Below, one piece after another: positions 25,122 through 34,420 of a stretch of 64,000 nt of DNA. Positions within the stretch are counted from its first letter, which is position 1. Each line of letters starts with the position of its first letter. The translations under genes were made by a program, and so were the position numbers. The DNA comes from Levilinea saccharolytica (GTDB lineage: Bacteria > Chloroflexota > Anaerolineae > Anaerolineales > Anaerolineaceae): the NCBI RefSeq assembly GCF_001306035.1, contig NZ_LGCM01000042.1, forward strand, positions 57,773 through 121,772, given 5' to 3'. Below the pieces are notes generated by a model. It made no database searches. It had not been told where the DNA came from and worked only from the letters and a program-made list of their open reading frames with translations.

Positions 25122-25287
25122 ATTTTAACCTTTTTGGTGGGGAAATGTGCAAACAATATTGCAAAGTGCGAAAAAATTGCCCGCGGAATGGTTGAAACAG
25201 CCGTCCTTCTGCACACAGAGGATTGCAACGATCGTGCCACAACCTGTTGGATCGGGCCTGCGCGGGGCGGGGTGTGCGCATATCTGT

Positions 25288-25293
25288 TATAAT
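25288..25293 (+). promoter_or_regulatory. -10 element of the purine nucleoside phosphorylase gene
   Basis: TATAAT, 73 bases before the ATG at 25367. The 245-base gap between the divergent cyclase and this gene is AT-rich and must hold both promoters. No clear -35 is seen here. Confidence 0.45.
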
Positions 25294-25366
25294 TCCTATG
25301 CTCTTATTTGCACAAACAGCTTTCTTTACCGTGTTTCAGTTTGAGAAGATTGGAGGAACCGCGCAG

Positions 25367-26203
25367 ATGGAACTATTTTTGACTCTGGAACAAATTGACG
25401 AAGCGGCACAGGCCGTGCGCAGCCGTTTAAAAGAACTTCCCCAGGTGGGTATGATTTTGGGAACCGGCCTGGGTGAATTGGGGGATGCGGTGGAGGATGC
25501 GGTATATGTGCCTTATCCTGAGATTCCGCATTGGCCGACCAGCACCGTGCAGGGACACAAAGGCCGCCTGGTGATTGGCCGCCTGGCGGGCAAGCAAGTG
25601 ATGGTTTTGCAGGGGCGGGCGCACTATTACGAAGGCTATTCCATGTCGCAGGTGACGCTGTGCGTGCGCGTGATGCAGCGCCTGGGCGTGCAGACCCTGT
25701 TTGTCACCAACGCCGCCGGGGCGATTGACCCCAGCTATTTGCCGGGGGATCTGATGCTGATCAAAGATCATCTGTCTTTGATTGCCATGACCGGCCCCAA
25801 CCCGCTGCGCGGCCCCAATTTGCCCGAGCTGGGCGAGCGCTTCCCGGATATGAGCCAGCCTTACGACCCGGCCTTGCGCAAAATTGCCCTGGAAGTGGCC
25901 AAAGAGAGCGGCGTGCCGATGCACGAGGGCGTGTATGCCTCGCTGTCGGGGCCGTCCTTCGAGACCCCTGCGGATCTGCGCTTCCTGCACATCATCGGCG
26001 CGCACGCTGTGGGCATGTCCACCGTGCCGGAAGTGATTGTGGCGCGTCACAACCGTATGCGCGTGCTGGGCATTTCGGGCATCAGCAACAAAGCCAATTT
26101 GGACGGTTCGACCGAGACCACCCACGAAGAGGTGTTGGAGGCCGGGCGGGTGCTGGTGCCGCGCTTGAAGGCGGTGGTTTTGGGCGTTTTGGAACGCATG
26201 TAA
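25367..26203 (+). CDS. punA: Purine nucleoside phosphorylase
   Basis: A 278-residue trimeric-type PNP/MTAP family enzyme: phosphorolysis of (deoxy)guanosine and inosine to the base and (deoxy)ribose-1-phosphate. Visible motifs are MILGTGLGEL (phosphate loop), GHKGRLVIGRLAG (63-75), YEGYSM, and SLSGPSFETPADLR (about 193-206). It starts at ATG 25367 behind GGAGG rather than at the upstream GTG at 25223. Asn in GISGISNKA suggests purine 6-oxo specificity. The other family member, MtnP-like, is at 43132. Confidence 0.92.
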   Translation: MELFLTLEQIDEAAQAVRSRLKELPQVGMILGTGLGELGDAVEDAVYVPYPEIPHWPTSTVQGHKGRLVIGRLAGKQVMVLQGRAHYYEGYSMSQVTLCVRVMQRLGVQTLFVTNAAGAIDPSYLPGDLMLIKDHLSLIAMTGPNPLRGPNLPELGERFPDMSQPYDPALRKIALEVAKESGVPMHEGVYASLSGPSFETPADLRFLHIIGAHAVGMSTVPEVIVARHNRMRVLGISGISNKANLDGSTETTHEEVLEAGRVLVPRLKAVVLGVLERM

Positions 26204-26254
26204 TCCAGGGCCCCGCCCATTCTGTGGGTGGGGCAGGTCATCTCGCGCTGCCTT

Positions 26255-26965
26255 ATGGATGATATTTTCAATCTCCTCGAAAATTACGAGGTGGTCATTT
26301 ACGTCGTGCTGGGTTTGGCGGCGTTATTTCCGCTGCGCCGGGCTTACCTGGTGTGGCAGGAGTACCGCGCGGCCCAGTTTGGCCTGGAGCGGGAACTGGC
26401 CCAGCGGCGCATCACCGCTTCGCTGGCGATGTTTTTTTTGCTTTCGCTGCTGATTGCGGCCGAGTTTTTCCTGGCGTCATTTGTGATTCCGGCGCGTCCC
26501 AAGCCAGTGATGCTGGCCACGCCCACGTTGGATTTGCTGACAACGCCTGAATCCGCGGCGGCCGCAGGCCCCACCGCCGAAGCCCTGGCAGGCGCGCCCG
26601 CGGCCCCGGCTGCCCCGGCTGCCACGGCGGCGCCCCCCGCTGAGGGCTGCATCCCTGGGCAGTTGGAATGGACCTTGCCGCAAAACGGGGATGAGATCTC
26701 GGGTCTGGTGGAGCTGCGCGGCACCATCACGGTGGGCAACCTGGGCTTTTACAAGTATGAGTTCTCTCAGCCGGGCAGCGACAGCTGGGTGACGATTGCG
26801 GCGGGCAATCAGCCCCTGCAAGATCAGCCCCTGGGCGGGGTGTGGAATACCGCCGATTTGATCCCTGGCGATTACCTGCTGCGGCTGGTGGTGACGGATA
26901 ACCAAAACCAACCTTTCCCGATTTGCCAGATCACCATCCGGGTGGTAGCCCCGGAGGAAGATTAG
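26255..26965 (+). CDS. Membrane-anchored protein with C-terminal beta-sandwich, function unknown
   Basis: A 236-residue protein from ATG 26255. Two membrane segments (about 12-30 and 58-78), then a low-complexity Ala/Pro linker (about 95-130), then an exported domain (135-232) with SGLVELRGTITVGNLGFYKYEF and GVWNTADLIPGDYLLRLVVTDNQ. This looks like an Ig-like fold found in Chloroflexota surface proteins. No enzymatic motif is seen. The GNAT gene follows after 9 bases. Confidence 0.65.
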   Translation: MDDIFNLLENYEVVIYVVLGLAALFPLRRAYLVWQEYRAAQFGLERELAQRRITASLAMFFLLSLLIAAEFFLASFVIPARPKPVMLATPTLDLLTTPESAAAAGPTAEALAGAPAAPAAPAATAAPPAEGCIPGQLEWTLPQNGDEISGLVELRGTITVGNLGFYKYEFSQPGSDSWVTIAAGNQPLQDQPLGGVWNTADLIPGDYLLRLVVTDNQNQPFPICQITIRVVAPEED

Positions 26966-26974
26966 AGGAGCGCT

Positions 26975-27514
26975 ATGCCCGAAATTGAAATTCGCCCTGC
27001 GGTTCCTGCCGATTTGCCGGTGTTGGCTGGTCTGGGCCACAGCTACGAGACCCAATATGTATGGCAGATGGATCGAAATGTGGAAGATGGGCAAACGTTG
27101 GTGAATTTCCGCGAAGTGCGTCTGCCGCGTTCGGTGAAGGTGGATTACCCCTACGCGCGCACGGTTTTGGCGGATGAATGGGGCCAGCAGGCCGTGGTGA
27201 TGGTGGCGGTGATTGGCTCGGAAGCCGTGGGGTATTTGCGGATTAAAGACCGTTTGATCCCCAATACCGCCTGGGTGACGGATTTGGTGGTGAAACCGCA
27301 GCTCCGCCGTCAGGGGATTGCCAGCGGGCTGATTCTGGCCGGGCAAGATTGGTCAGCCCAGCGCGGTCTGCGGCGCTTTATGCTTGAGATGCAGTCAAAG
27401 AATTACCCGGCTATTTGCCTGGCGCGAAAATTGCGCTTTGAGTTCTCTGGTTACCACGATCATTTTTACGCCAACCAGGATATCGCCTTATTCTTCAGCC
27501 GCTTCCTGCGCTAA
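26975..27514 (+). CDS. GNAT-family N-acetyltransferase
   Basis: A 179-residue acetyl-CoA-dependent acyltransferase. The strand-4/helix-3 region ends in DLVVKPQLRRQGIASGLI, with the Q/R-x-x-G-x-A acetyl-CoA pyrophosphate loop at about 108-114. The N-terminus EIRPAVPADLPVLAGL is typical. The substrate is unknown. GAGG precedes ATG 26975. Confidence 0.82.
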   Translation: MPEIEIRPAVPADLPVLAGLGHSYETQYVWQMDRNVEDGQTLVNFREVRLPRSVKVDYPYARTVLADEWGQQAVVMVAVIGSEAVGYLRIKDRLIPNTAWVTDLVVKPQLRRQGIASGLILAGQDWSAQRGLRRFMLEMQSKNYPAICLARKLRFEFSGYHDHFYANQDIALFFSRFLR

Positions 27515-27534
27515 CAGGGAGCGAGGGCAGGGCT

Positions 27535-29466
27535 TTGCTTTTGAACTTAACCGCCTGGCTACTTGCCTTTTTTCGTACCACCAGCCAAATTCTCACCGCT
27601 GGCATTGCCATCACCGCCTTTGCGCTGCTGCTGTATGCCCTGGCGTTCAACTTACGCGACCGGGTGGCGCGCTCTTTTGCGGCGATTCTGGTGTGCGTCA
27701 TTGTGGTTTTCACTGGTGAGGCCATCGGCTCTACCACCGGACAGACCTCCTGGCTGAGCTTTTGGCTGCACTTCCAATGGGTAGGAATCATCTTCCTCCC
27801 GCCTGCTTATCTGTATTTTTCAGATGCGCTGTTGGCCACCACTGGCAAACCCAGCCGTTGGCGGCGTTTTTGGGCGGTTCGCATTTCGTACCTGATCTCG
27901 GCAGGTTTCCTTTTTTTCCTGGTGATCGGCGTACTGTTAGGCCCGGTGGTCAATACCGACCAGCCCGCGCCCCATTTGCAGCGCACCTTTTGGACGGACG
28001 TCTTCACCCTGTATTACCTGGGCATCACCGCCCTGTCATGGATCAATTTCATCCGTGCCTACCGCCGCACCACGACCCCCACCAGCCAGCGGCGCATGGG
28101 TTACCTGCTGTTGGGCGCGGTGGCGCCCACGGTGGGCTCCTTCCCGTTTCTGCTGTTTGGCTCCGAACTGGTGGCCCAGCACCCGCTGTTCTTCTGGTCT
28201 TTTTCGGCCCTCAGCAACCTGGTGTTGGGCGGGCTGGTGGTGGTGATGGCGTACTCGGTGGCCTTCTTTGGGGTGTCGTGGCCGGATCGGGCGGTGAAAA
28301 GCCGTCTGTTCAAATGGATTCTGCGCGGGCCGGTGAGCGCCAGCCTGACCCTGGGCATCACCACGGTGGTGCGGCGGGCCGGGGAGTTGTTTGGGCAGAA
28401 TTACACCCCCTTGGTGCCCATCCTGATGGTGGTCACCATTTTGGTCTTCCAGTATTTGATCACGGTGTTCAGCCCGTGGTGGGAGCGGGTGCTTTTTTCG
28501 GGCCAGGAGCGCGAAGACCTGAGCGTGCTGCGGCGGCTGGAAGACCACTTTATGACCCAAAACGACCTGACCCAGTTCTTAGAAATGATCCTGGCGGCGG
28601 TCTGCGACCGGCTGCAGGCCAGCGGGGCCATGCTGGCGGTGATGGAAGGGGGCGAACTGGATTGGCTGGTGCGGGTGGGCAACGCTCAGGATATGGCTAC
28701 GCCGCCGGCTGAGGCTTTACAGGAGCGTTGGGGTCAAAACGGGGTGTCCCTGGAAACCTTTCAATGGGGGCCCCATTTGATTGTGCCCCTGGAGAATGAT
28801 TCGCTGATGGGTCTGATGGTGGTGGCCAACACCGACCGTGCCAGTTTGGATCGGGAAGAGGTCTTTGGGCTGAACCTGCTGGTGGAGCGCGCGGCTTTGG
28901 CCCTGCACGACCGGCGCAGTTTGCAGCAGATTTTGGGCGGTTTGCAGACCCTGTCTTCGGATATGGACATGATCCAGCGCATGCGCGCGGTGGGGCGCTA
29001 TGACGGCTCGGTGCTGCTGCAATTGGATGTGCCGGAGGTGTCGCCCGACCTGGCTCAGTCTGTGAAAGAAGCCCTGACGCATTATTGGGGCGGGCCGAAG
29101 CTGACCGAAAGCGCACTGGTGAACCTGAAAGTGGTGCAGGATTCGCTGGATACCTACGACGGCAACCGCGCCAACGCCGTGCGGGGGGTGCTGCGCGAGG
29201 CGATTGAGCGCGTGCGCCCTGAAGGGGAGCGGCGCTTTACGGGTGAATGGATCCTGTATAATATCCTGGAGATGAAATTCCTGGAGGGCCGTAAGGTGCG
29301 CGAGGTGGCCATGCGTCTGGCCATGTCGGAGGCTGATTTGTACCGCAAGCAGCGCGTGGCCATTGAGGCTGTGGCGCGGGCGGTGACCGAAATGGAAGCC
29401 CTGGCGCGGGTGGAAATGCCCGAAACAGAAAATCTGACCCCCCAAAACCCCCCAGATTCAGAGTAG
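27535..29466 (+). CDS. 7TM-GAF sensor with C-terminal helix-turn-helix, no kinase domain
   Basis: A 643-residue protein starting at TTG 27535 (weak RBS). Residues 1-320 hold about eight hydrophobic segments resembling the 7TM input region of some histidine kinases. A GAF domain follows (about 335-470), then a region with no HisKA or HATPase signature. Near 570-625 is a helix-rich part (NILEMKFLEGRKVREVAMRLAMSEADLYRKQRVAIEAVARAV) that looks like a helix-turn-helix. It may be a one-component membrane transcription factor. The HTH assignment is by eye and uncertain. Confidence 0.6.
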   Translation: MLLNLTAWLLAFFRTTSQILTAGIAITAFALLLYALAFNLRDRVARSFAAILVCVIVVFTGEAIGSTTGQTSWLSFWLHFQWVGIIFLPPAYLYFSDALLATTGKPSRWRRFWAVRISYLISAGFLFFLVIGVLLGPVVNTDQPAPHLQRTFWTDVFTLYYLGITALSWINFIRAYRRTTTPTSQRRMGYLLLGAVAPTVGSFPFLLFGSELVAQHPLFFWSFSALSNLVLGGLVVVMAYSVAFFGVSWPDRAVKSRLFKWILRGPVSASLTLGITTVVRRAGELFGQNYTPLVPILMVVTILVFQYLITVFSPWWERVLFSGQEREDLSVLRRLEDHFMTQNDLTQFLEMILAAVCDRLQASGAMLAVMEGGELDWLVRVGNAQDMATPPAEALQERWGQNGVSLETFQWGPHLIVPLENDSLMGLMVVANTDRASLDREEVFGLNLLVERAALALHDRRSLQQILGGLQTLSSDMDMIQRMRAVGRYDGSVLLQLDVPEVSPDLAQSVKEALTHYWGGPKLTESALVNLKVVQDSLDTYDGNRANAVRGVLREAIERVRPEGERRFTGEWILYNILEMKFLEGRKVREVAMRLAMSEADLYRKQRVAIEAVARAVTEMEALARVEMPETENLTPQNPPDSE

Positions 29467-29578
29467 TTACAAAATCCACTAGCGTTTCATTGTAAAATTG
29501 TTATAAAATAAATGATAGGCGATTTGTTTCTTCCCATCCTTAGAGATCTTTGCAGGCCTTCCCAGGGGAGGTGAATAC

Positions 29579-30526
29579 ATGTTGTTTAAGCGCACCGATG
29601 TCCGCGCTGAAGATCAAGCACCAGACTTAGATGAAGGTTGGTGGGCGTCAGTATTAGCGGATGAGGACACATTTTCAGCAACCCGTGCGGAAGCGCAGAG
29701 CCGTTCGCAGACGAATGGGATGGCTTCAGTAGATTGGGATCATGTTCAAGATCTTTTTGAACAGGACGAGATCATCACCCTTCAGGTGACGGGTTACAAC
29801 CGCGGCGGCCTATTGGTTCAGGGAGAATTGATGCAGGGCTTCGTGCCCGTATCGCACCTGATTGATGTGCCGACCACGCTGTCGGAAGACGAGCGTCAAA
29901 ACCGTCTGGCGGGCTATGTGGGCCGCACCCTGGATCTGAAAGTGATCGAGTGTGAGCCGTCGCTGGAGCGGATTGTGCTTTCGGAGCGGGCCGCTTTGGC
30001 CGGAGAAGGCCGCCGCAAGCAGCTGTTCCAATCGCTGCGGGTGGGCCAACGCGTTCAGGGGCATGTGACCAACGTGACCGATTTCGGCGTATTCGTGGAT
30101 TTGGGCGGGGTGGAAGGCCTGATCCATGTGTCGGAGCTTTCCTGGGGCCGCGTGCAGCACCCTGGGGATATCTGCGTCATCGGCGATCCGGTGGAGACCC
30201 TGGTTCTGCAGGTGTGCGAGGAGACTTCGCGCGTGGCGCTCAGCCTGAAGCAGCTCACCGCTAACCCGTGGGAACACATGACCGAAGTTCACCACCCCGG
30301 TGAGGTTGTTCCGGCGGAGGTGACCGCCATCATGCGCTTTGGGGCCTTTGCGCGCCTGCCTGAAGGCGTGGAGGGTCTCATCCACATTTCTTCGATCACG
30401 CTCCCCGAAGGGATCAAAAATCTGGAATACTACCTGCACGTCGGCCAGCCGGTGCAAGTGCGCATTTTGCATGTGGATGCCAACCGCCGCCGCCTGGGGC
30501 TGGGATTGGTGAGCCTTTTGGAATGA
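29579..30526 (+). CDS. S1 RNA-binding domain protein (RpsA-like)
   Basis: A 315-residue protein with three S1 domains at about 66-134, 154-222 and 236-310 ([31 protein letters not shown] in the second). The first 60 residues are acidic and poorly conserved. Bacterial S1 usually has four to six repeats, so this may be the short S1 used for translation initiation in this lineage or a separate regulator. The RBS GGGGAGGTG precedes ATG 29579. ftsK overlaps its stop by 4 bases. Confidence 0.85.
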   Translation: MLFKRTDVRAEDQAPDLDEGWWASVLADEDTFSATRAEAQSRSQTNGMASVDWDHVQDLFEQDEIITLQVTGYNRGGLLVQGELMQGFVPVSHLIDVPTTLSEDERQNRLAGYVGRTLDLKVIECEPSLERIVLSERAALAGEGRRKQLFQSLRVGQRVQGHVTNVTDFGVFVDLGGVEGLIHVSELSWGRVQHPGDICVIGDPVETLVLQVCEETSRVALSLKQLTANPWEHMTEVHHPGEVVPAEVTAIMRFGAFARLPEGVEGLIHISSITLPEGIKNLEYYLHVGQPVQVRILHVDANRRRLGLGLVSLLE

Positions 30527-32757
30527 GAGCACCCGTGCCGGAGGAACCCCGTTCGCCGCGGAAAAAGCGCGGCGGCGAACCTGCCGCAGTGCCTGAACCG
30601 CAAGACCGCTGGCTGGATAAAGCCGCGGGCTTTTGGCTGCGCCTGGACCGCTTTGGCAGCGACCTGGCGGGGGTGGGGCTGCTGCTGCTGGCTTTGCTGA
30701 CCCTTTTGGGCCTGGTGAGCCTGACCCACGGGGTGGTGATTGATTTTTGGATCGGGCTGCTGCGCCGCTGGCTGGGCTGGGGCGCTTTCCTGGTCATTTT
30801 GGCCGCCGGTTTCGGCGGCGTTTTGCTGTTGTGGCGCGGAGACCCGCCCCTGCGGCGGCTGCCTTTGGGGCGCGTGCTTTCGCTGGAAGGGTTGGTTTTC
30901 ACCCTGCTGGCGCTGGCTGCGCTGGTGGGGGGGCGTTCTTTAGAGCGCGCGGATTTGGGGCTGGACGGCGGCCTGGTGGGCTGGGGGCTGGCGGAGCTGG
31001 CGCGCCTGGCGCTGCCGGGGCCGCTGGACGCGGTGGTGCTGGTGCTGCTGGCGCTGCTGTTTGCGGCGCACGCCCTGGGAGGGCTGGCCTGGCTGAGCCG
31101 CCGCATTGAAAGCTGGCTGGCTCAGGACGCGCCGGAAGAATTCCTGGCGGCCGAAGAACCCGCCCAGGCTTCCCCAACCCTGGAGCCTGTGCCGGATGCA
31201 CCGGACAAACCGCAGCGCGGCAAACGCAGCGGGCCGAAACCGGTGATGGTGAAGCCGGTGGCGCGGGTGGAGCGCAGCCCCAATTTGCCCCCGCTGGATT
31301 TGCTGATCCCCGATCAAGATTCACGGCCGGATGAGGGCCAGATTCATCATTCGGCCCAGTTGATTGAGCAGACCCTGGCCGAATTTGGTATTCCGGCGCG
31401 GGTGGTGGGTTTTCGCGTGGGGCCCACCGTGACCCAATACGCGGTGGAACCCGGGTTTGTGGATAAGATCGGCCCCGACGGCGCCCCTCAGCGCCAGAAG
31501 GTGCGCGTTTCGCAGATTTCTGGGCTGGCCAAAGACCTGGCTTTGCGCCTTTCGGCGGAACGGCTGCGCATTGAGGCGCCGGTGCCGGGGCAGTCTTTCG
31601 TGGGGGTGGAAGTGCCCAATGCCCACAGCGCCATGGTGCGCCTGCGTTCCCTGCTGGAAACGCCCGCCATGCAGCGCATGACCGCCCCGTTGGCTTTGGC
31701 CCTGGGGCGGGATGTCTCGGGGCAGCCGGTGCTGGCGGATCTCTCGCGCATGCCGCACATGCTGGTGGCGGGGACGACCGGTTCGGGCAAATCGGTGTGC
31801 ATCGCCGCCATCGCCACCTGTTTGGTGATGAACAACTCGCCGGAGCAGCTGCGTTTGGCCATGTTGGACCCCAAGATGGTGGAGCTGATCCGCTTTAAGG
31901 GCCTGCCGCACCTGCTGGGGACGGTGGAAACCGAGACGGAGCGCATGTTGGGGGTGCTGCGTTGGGCGCTGCAGGAGATGGACGCGCGCTACCGCCTGTT
32001 GGAAGCCAACCGCGTGCGCGACCTGGAGGGGTACAACCAGCGCGCTTTGCGCCACAAGGAACCCACCCTGCCGCGCATTGTAATTTTGATTGACGAGCTG
32101 GCGGATTTGATGATGTCGGCTCCAGAGCAGACCGAAGGGGCCATTGTGCGCCTGGCGCAGCTGGCCCGCGCGGTGGGCATTCACCTGGTGGTGGCCACGC
32201 AGCGCCCCAGCACGGATGTGGTGACGGGGCTGATTAAGGCCAATTTCCCGGCGCGCATCGCCTTCACGGTGGCCTCGGCGGTGGATTCCCGCGTGATTTT
32301 GGACGTGAACGGCGCCGAGACGCTGCTGGGGCACGGTGATATGCTCTTCCTAAACCCGGAAGTGGGCACGCCCACCCGCGCTCAGGGGGTCATTTTGACC
32401 GACGCGGAGATGGATCAGGTGATTGCCTTCTGGCAGCGCAGCATTCCGCCTTCGGAGGAAGCTGCCCCCTGGGAAGAACTGCTGCAGGAGGCCGAAGAAG
32501 AGGGGGGCGACGCCCTGGTGAAACAGGCCATCGAGGTCATTCGCCGCTCGCAGCACGCCAGCACCTCCATGCTTCAGCGCCGCCTGCGCATCGGCTATCC
32601 GCGCGCGGCGCGGCTGATGGAAGAGTTGGAGGCTTTGGGGGTGGTGGGGCCGGCCCAACCCGGCGGGCGCGAGCGCGAGGTCTTGATGAGTCCCGATGAT
32701 GAAATTGACCTGGACGGCTCAGCGCGGGATGGGTATGACGGCGAGGACGAGGATTGA
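30523..32757 (+). CDS. ftsK: DNA translocase FtsK/SpoIIIE
   Basis: A 744-residue protein. Four membrane segments in 45-190 anchor it at the septum, followed by an acidic/proline linker (200-255) and the motor. Walker A is GTTGSGKS at 417-424 and Walker B ILIDELADLMM near 522-532. A C-terminal gamma winged-helix (about 665-725: VIRRSQHASTSMLQRRLRIGYPRAARLMEELEALGVVG) would read the chromosome-orienting sequences. Length fits SpoIIIE. It segregates chromosomes during division. ATG overlaps the S1 gene stop (ATGA). Confidence 0.93.
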   Translation: MRAPVPEEPRSPRKKRGGEPAAVPEPQDRWLDKAAGFWLRLDRFGSDLAGVGLLLLALLTLLGLVSLTHGVVIDFWIGLLRRWLGWGAFLVILAAGFGGVLLLWRGDPPLRRLPLGRVLSLEGLVFTLLALAALVGGRSLERADLGLDGGLVGWGLAELARLALPGPLDAVVLVLLALLFAAHALGGLAWLSRRIESWLAQDAPEEFLAAEEPAQASPTLEPVPDAPDKPQRGKRSGPKPVMVKPVARVERSPNLPPLDLLIPDQDSRPDEGQIHHSAQLIEQTLAEFGIPARVVGFRVGPTVTQYAVEPGFVDKIGPDGAPQRQKVRVSQISGLAKDLALRLSAERLRIEAPVPGQSFVGVEVPNAHSAMVRLRSLLETPAMQRMTAPLALALGRDVSGQPVLADLSRMPHMLVAGTTGSGKSVCIAAIATCLVMNNSPEQLRLAMLDPKMVELIRFKGLPHLLGTVETETERMLGVLRWALQEMDARYRLLEANRVRDLEGYNQRALRHKEPTLPRIVILIDELADLMMSAPEQTEGAIVRLAQLARAVGIHLVVATQRPSTDVVTGLIKANFPARIAFTVASAVDSRVILDVNGAETLLGHGDMLFLNPEVGTPTRAQGVILTDAEMDQVIAFWQRSIPPSEEAAPWEELLQEAEEEGGDALVKQAIEVIRRSQHASTSMLQRRLRIGYPRAARLMEELEALGVVGPAQPGGREREVLMSPDDEIDLDGSARDGYDGEDED

Positions 32758-32781
32758 GCCGGGCAAGGTTGAGCCTCTCGC

Positions 32782-32810
32782 TTGACAGTTTGCCTGGGGT
32801 AAGATAGCAT
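32782..32810 (+). promoter_or_regulatory. Sigma70-type promoter upstream of CDP-alcohol phosphatidyltransferase
   Basis: TTGACA (32782-32787), a 17-base spacer, then TAGCAT (32805-32810). The -35 is perfect and the -10 has mismatches. Expected start near 32817, 44 bases before the TTG start codon. Confidence 0.7.
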
Positions 32811-32860
32811 AAGAAGGCTGGCTTTGGCCGGCGTTTACCCTTTTTGCGACGGAGCTAGAC

Positions 32861-33484
32861 TTGGAACAGGCAGTGAAGAAAGAAGAGCCGAAGACTGTTA
32901 CAGACTATGCGCGGGCGATTTTTAAGGGGGCATTTCTGCCGATCGCGGTGTTTTTGAACCGCCTGGGAATCAAACCGAATACCATCACGATTTTGGGCCT
33001 GGTGGGGCATGTGGGCGGGGCGGTTTTGGCAGCCCTGGGGTACATGACCTGGGCGGGCTTGCTGCTGTTGGTGATGGCGCCTTTTGATTTCTTAGACGGC
33101 ACTATGGCGCGCCTGCGCGGAGAATCCTCCAACTTTGGCGCCTTTGTTGACTCGGTGACCGACCGCTATTCAGAATTCTTTATCCTGGGCGGCCTGCTGG
33201 TGTATTTCCTGGAGCATGCCAACCGCGAAGGGGCCATGCTGGTTTATTTGGCGGCGGCGGGGTCGCTGTTGGTTTCGTATATTCGCGGGCGAGCCGAGGC
33301 CCTGGGCTATGACGCCAAGATCGGCATCCTTTCCCGCCTGGAGCGCTACATCGTTCTCATCCCGGGTCTGGTCTTTAATATTCCGGTGGCGGCTTTGTGG
33401 GTCATCGCGGTGCTGTCAAATGTGACCGCTGTCCAACGCATCCTGCATGTCCGCCGTCAGGCGCATGCCGCGCGCACGAATTAA
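32861..33484 (+). CDS. CDP-alcohol phosphatidyltransferase family protein
   Basis: A 207-residue integral membrane enzyme of phospholipid synthesis. The family signature is complete: D79-G80-x2-A83-R84-x8-G93-x3-D97-x3-D101, the residues that bind CDP and the metals. About five to six membrane segments. The acceptor could be glycerol-3-phosphate (PgsA) or inositol-1-phosphate (as in archaetidyl- or phosphatidylinositol-phosphate synthases); the sequence does not decide. The start is TTG 32861 after GGAG. lgt follows after 24 bases. Confidence 0.85.
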   Translation: MEQAVKKEEPKTVTDYARAIFKGAFLPIAVFLNRLGIKPNTITILGLVGHVGGAVLAALGYMTWAGLLLLVMAPFDFLDGTMARLRGESSNFGAFVDSVTDRYSEFFILGGLLVYFLEHANREGAMLVYLAAAGSLLVSYIRGRAEALGYDAKIGILSRLERYIVLIPGLVFNIPVAALWVIAVLSNVTAVQRILHVRRQAHAARTN

Positions 33485-33508
33485 TTCTTTATTTCTGAGG
33501 GTAGCCCT

Positions 33509-34378
33509 GTGACTCGTGAAGGTTTTTCTATCGGCCCGTTGTTCATCCATTTTTACGGTGTGATCATCATGCTGGGGGCGTTGGCGGCAGCCTGGTTGAC
33601 CGCCTGGCGCGCCAAGAAAGCTGGCGTGGATTCGGAAAAAGTGTGGGATATGCTCCCCTGGGCGCTGCTGGGCGGCGTTTTGGGGGCGCGCATCTGGCAC
33701 ATTTTAACCCCCCCGGCCTCGATGGTGGAACGCGGCTACACCACCTGGTATTATCTGACCCACCCGCTGGATATGCTCATGATCTGGAACGGCGGCCTGG
33801 GGATCCCCGGCGCAGTCATCGGCGGGGCCATCGCGGTGTACATTTTCTGCCGCCGCAACAAGCTGAGCTTTTTGCAGTGGACCGATTTTATCGCCCCGGG
33901 GCTGGCCCTGGCGCAGGCCGTGGGACGCTGGGGAAATTATGTCAATCAGGAATTGTACGGCGGGCCTTCCAACCTGCCCTGGGCGATTTTCATTGAGCCG
34001 CGCTACCGCCTGCCAGACTTTGCCAATGTGGAATATTACCACCCGCTGTTTTTCTATGAAATGCTGTGGAATTTGCTGAATATGGGCGTGCTGCTGTGGG
34101 TGGGTGCGCGTTTTGCACAGCGCCTGCGTAAGGGTGAGATTTTCTTCCTTTACTTGATTATCTACCCTGTGGGACGCTTTTTCCTGGAGTATTTGCGGCT
34201 GGATCCTTCTCCGGTCGCTGGCTTAAACGCTAACCAAACCCTGATGGCCATCACGGCTCTGTCTTCGCTGGCATTCATCCTGCTGCGTCGGCAGCTGTTT
34301 CCGGTGGAACCGGAAGAAGTTCAGGACGAGGCGGGCGACGACGAACCATTGGAGCCGGCCGCGGAGGCAGACGCCTAG
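33509..34378 (+). CDS. lgt: Prolipoprotein diacylglyceryl transferase
   Basis: A 289-residue membrane enzyme that moves diacylglycerol from phosphatidylglycerol to the lipobox cysteine of prolipoproteins. Signature GRWGNYVNQE at 139-148 with Arg140 and Glu148, plus WNGGLGIPG at 93-101 in the position of the E. coli HGGL region (Pro where E. coli has His). About seven membrane segments. The C-terminus is acidic. Start GTG 33509. It works upstream of LspA (20919) and supplies the anchors of lipoproteins such as the one at 58265. Confidence 0.92.
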   Translation: MTREGFSIGPLFIHFYGVIIMLGALAAAWLTAWRAKKAGVDSEKVWDMLPWALLGGVLGARIWHILTPPASMVERGYTTWYYLTHPLDMLMIWNGGLGIPGAVIGGAIAVYIFCRRNKLSFLQWTDFIAPGLALAQAVGRWGNYVNQELYGGPSNLPWAIFIEPRYRLPDFANVEYYHPLFFYEMLWNLLNMGVLLWVGARFAQRLRKGEIFFLYLIIYPVGRFFLEYLRLDPSPVAGLNANQTLMAITALSSLAFILLRRQLFPVEPEEVQDEAGDDEPLEPAAEADA

Positions 34379-34420
34379 ACCGTTTGCCCTGTGGGGCGGC
34401 CCAAGAAAGAGGGTTGCCGG

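Noticed and set aside
25223..25366. 48-residue N-terminal extension of purine nucleoside phosphorylase
   Set aside because: It contains the TATAAT promoter box and lacks family similarity. A GGAGG site marks ATG 25367.
34391..34420. Upstream start of the ABC ATP-binding protein
   Set aside because: The ten extra residues (MGRPKKEGCR) do not belong to the family. ATG 34421 begins at the usual MILAEDLTKHF position.
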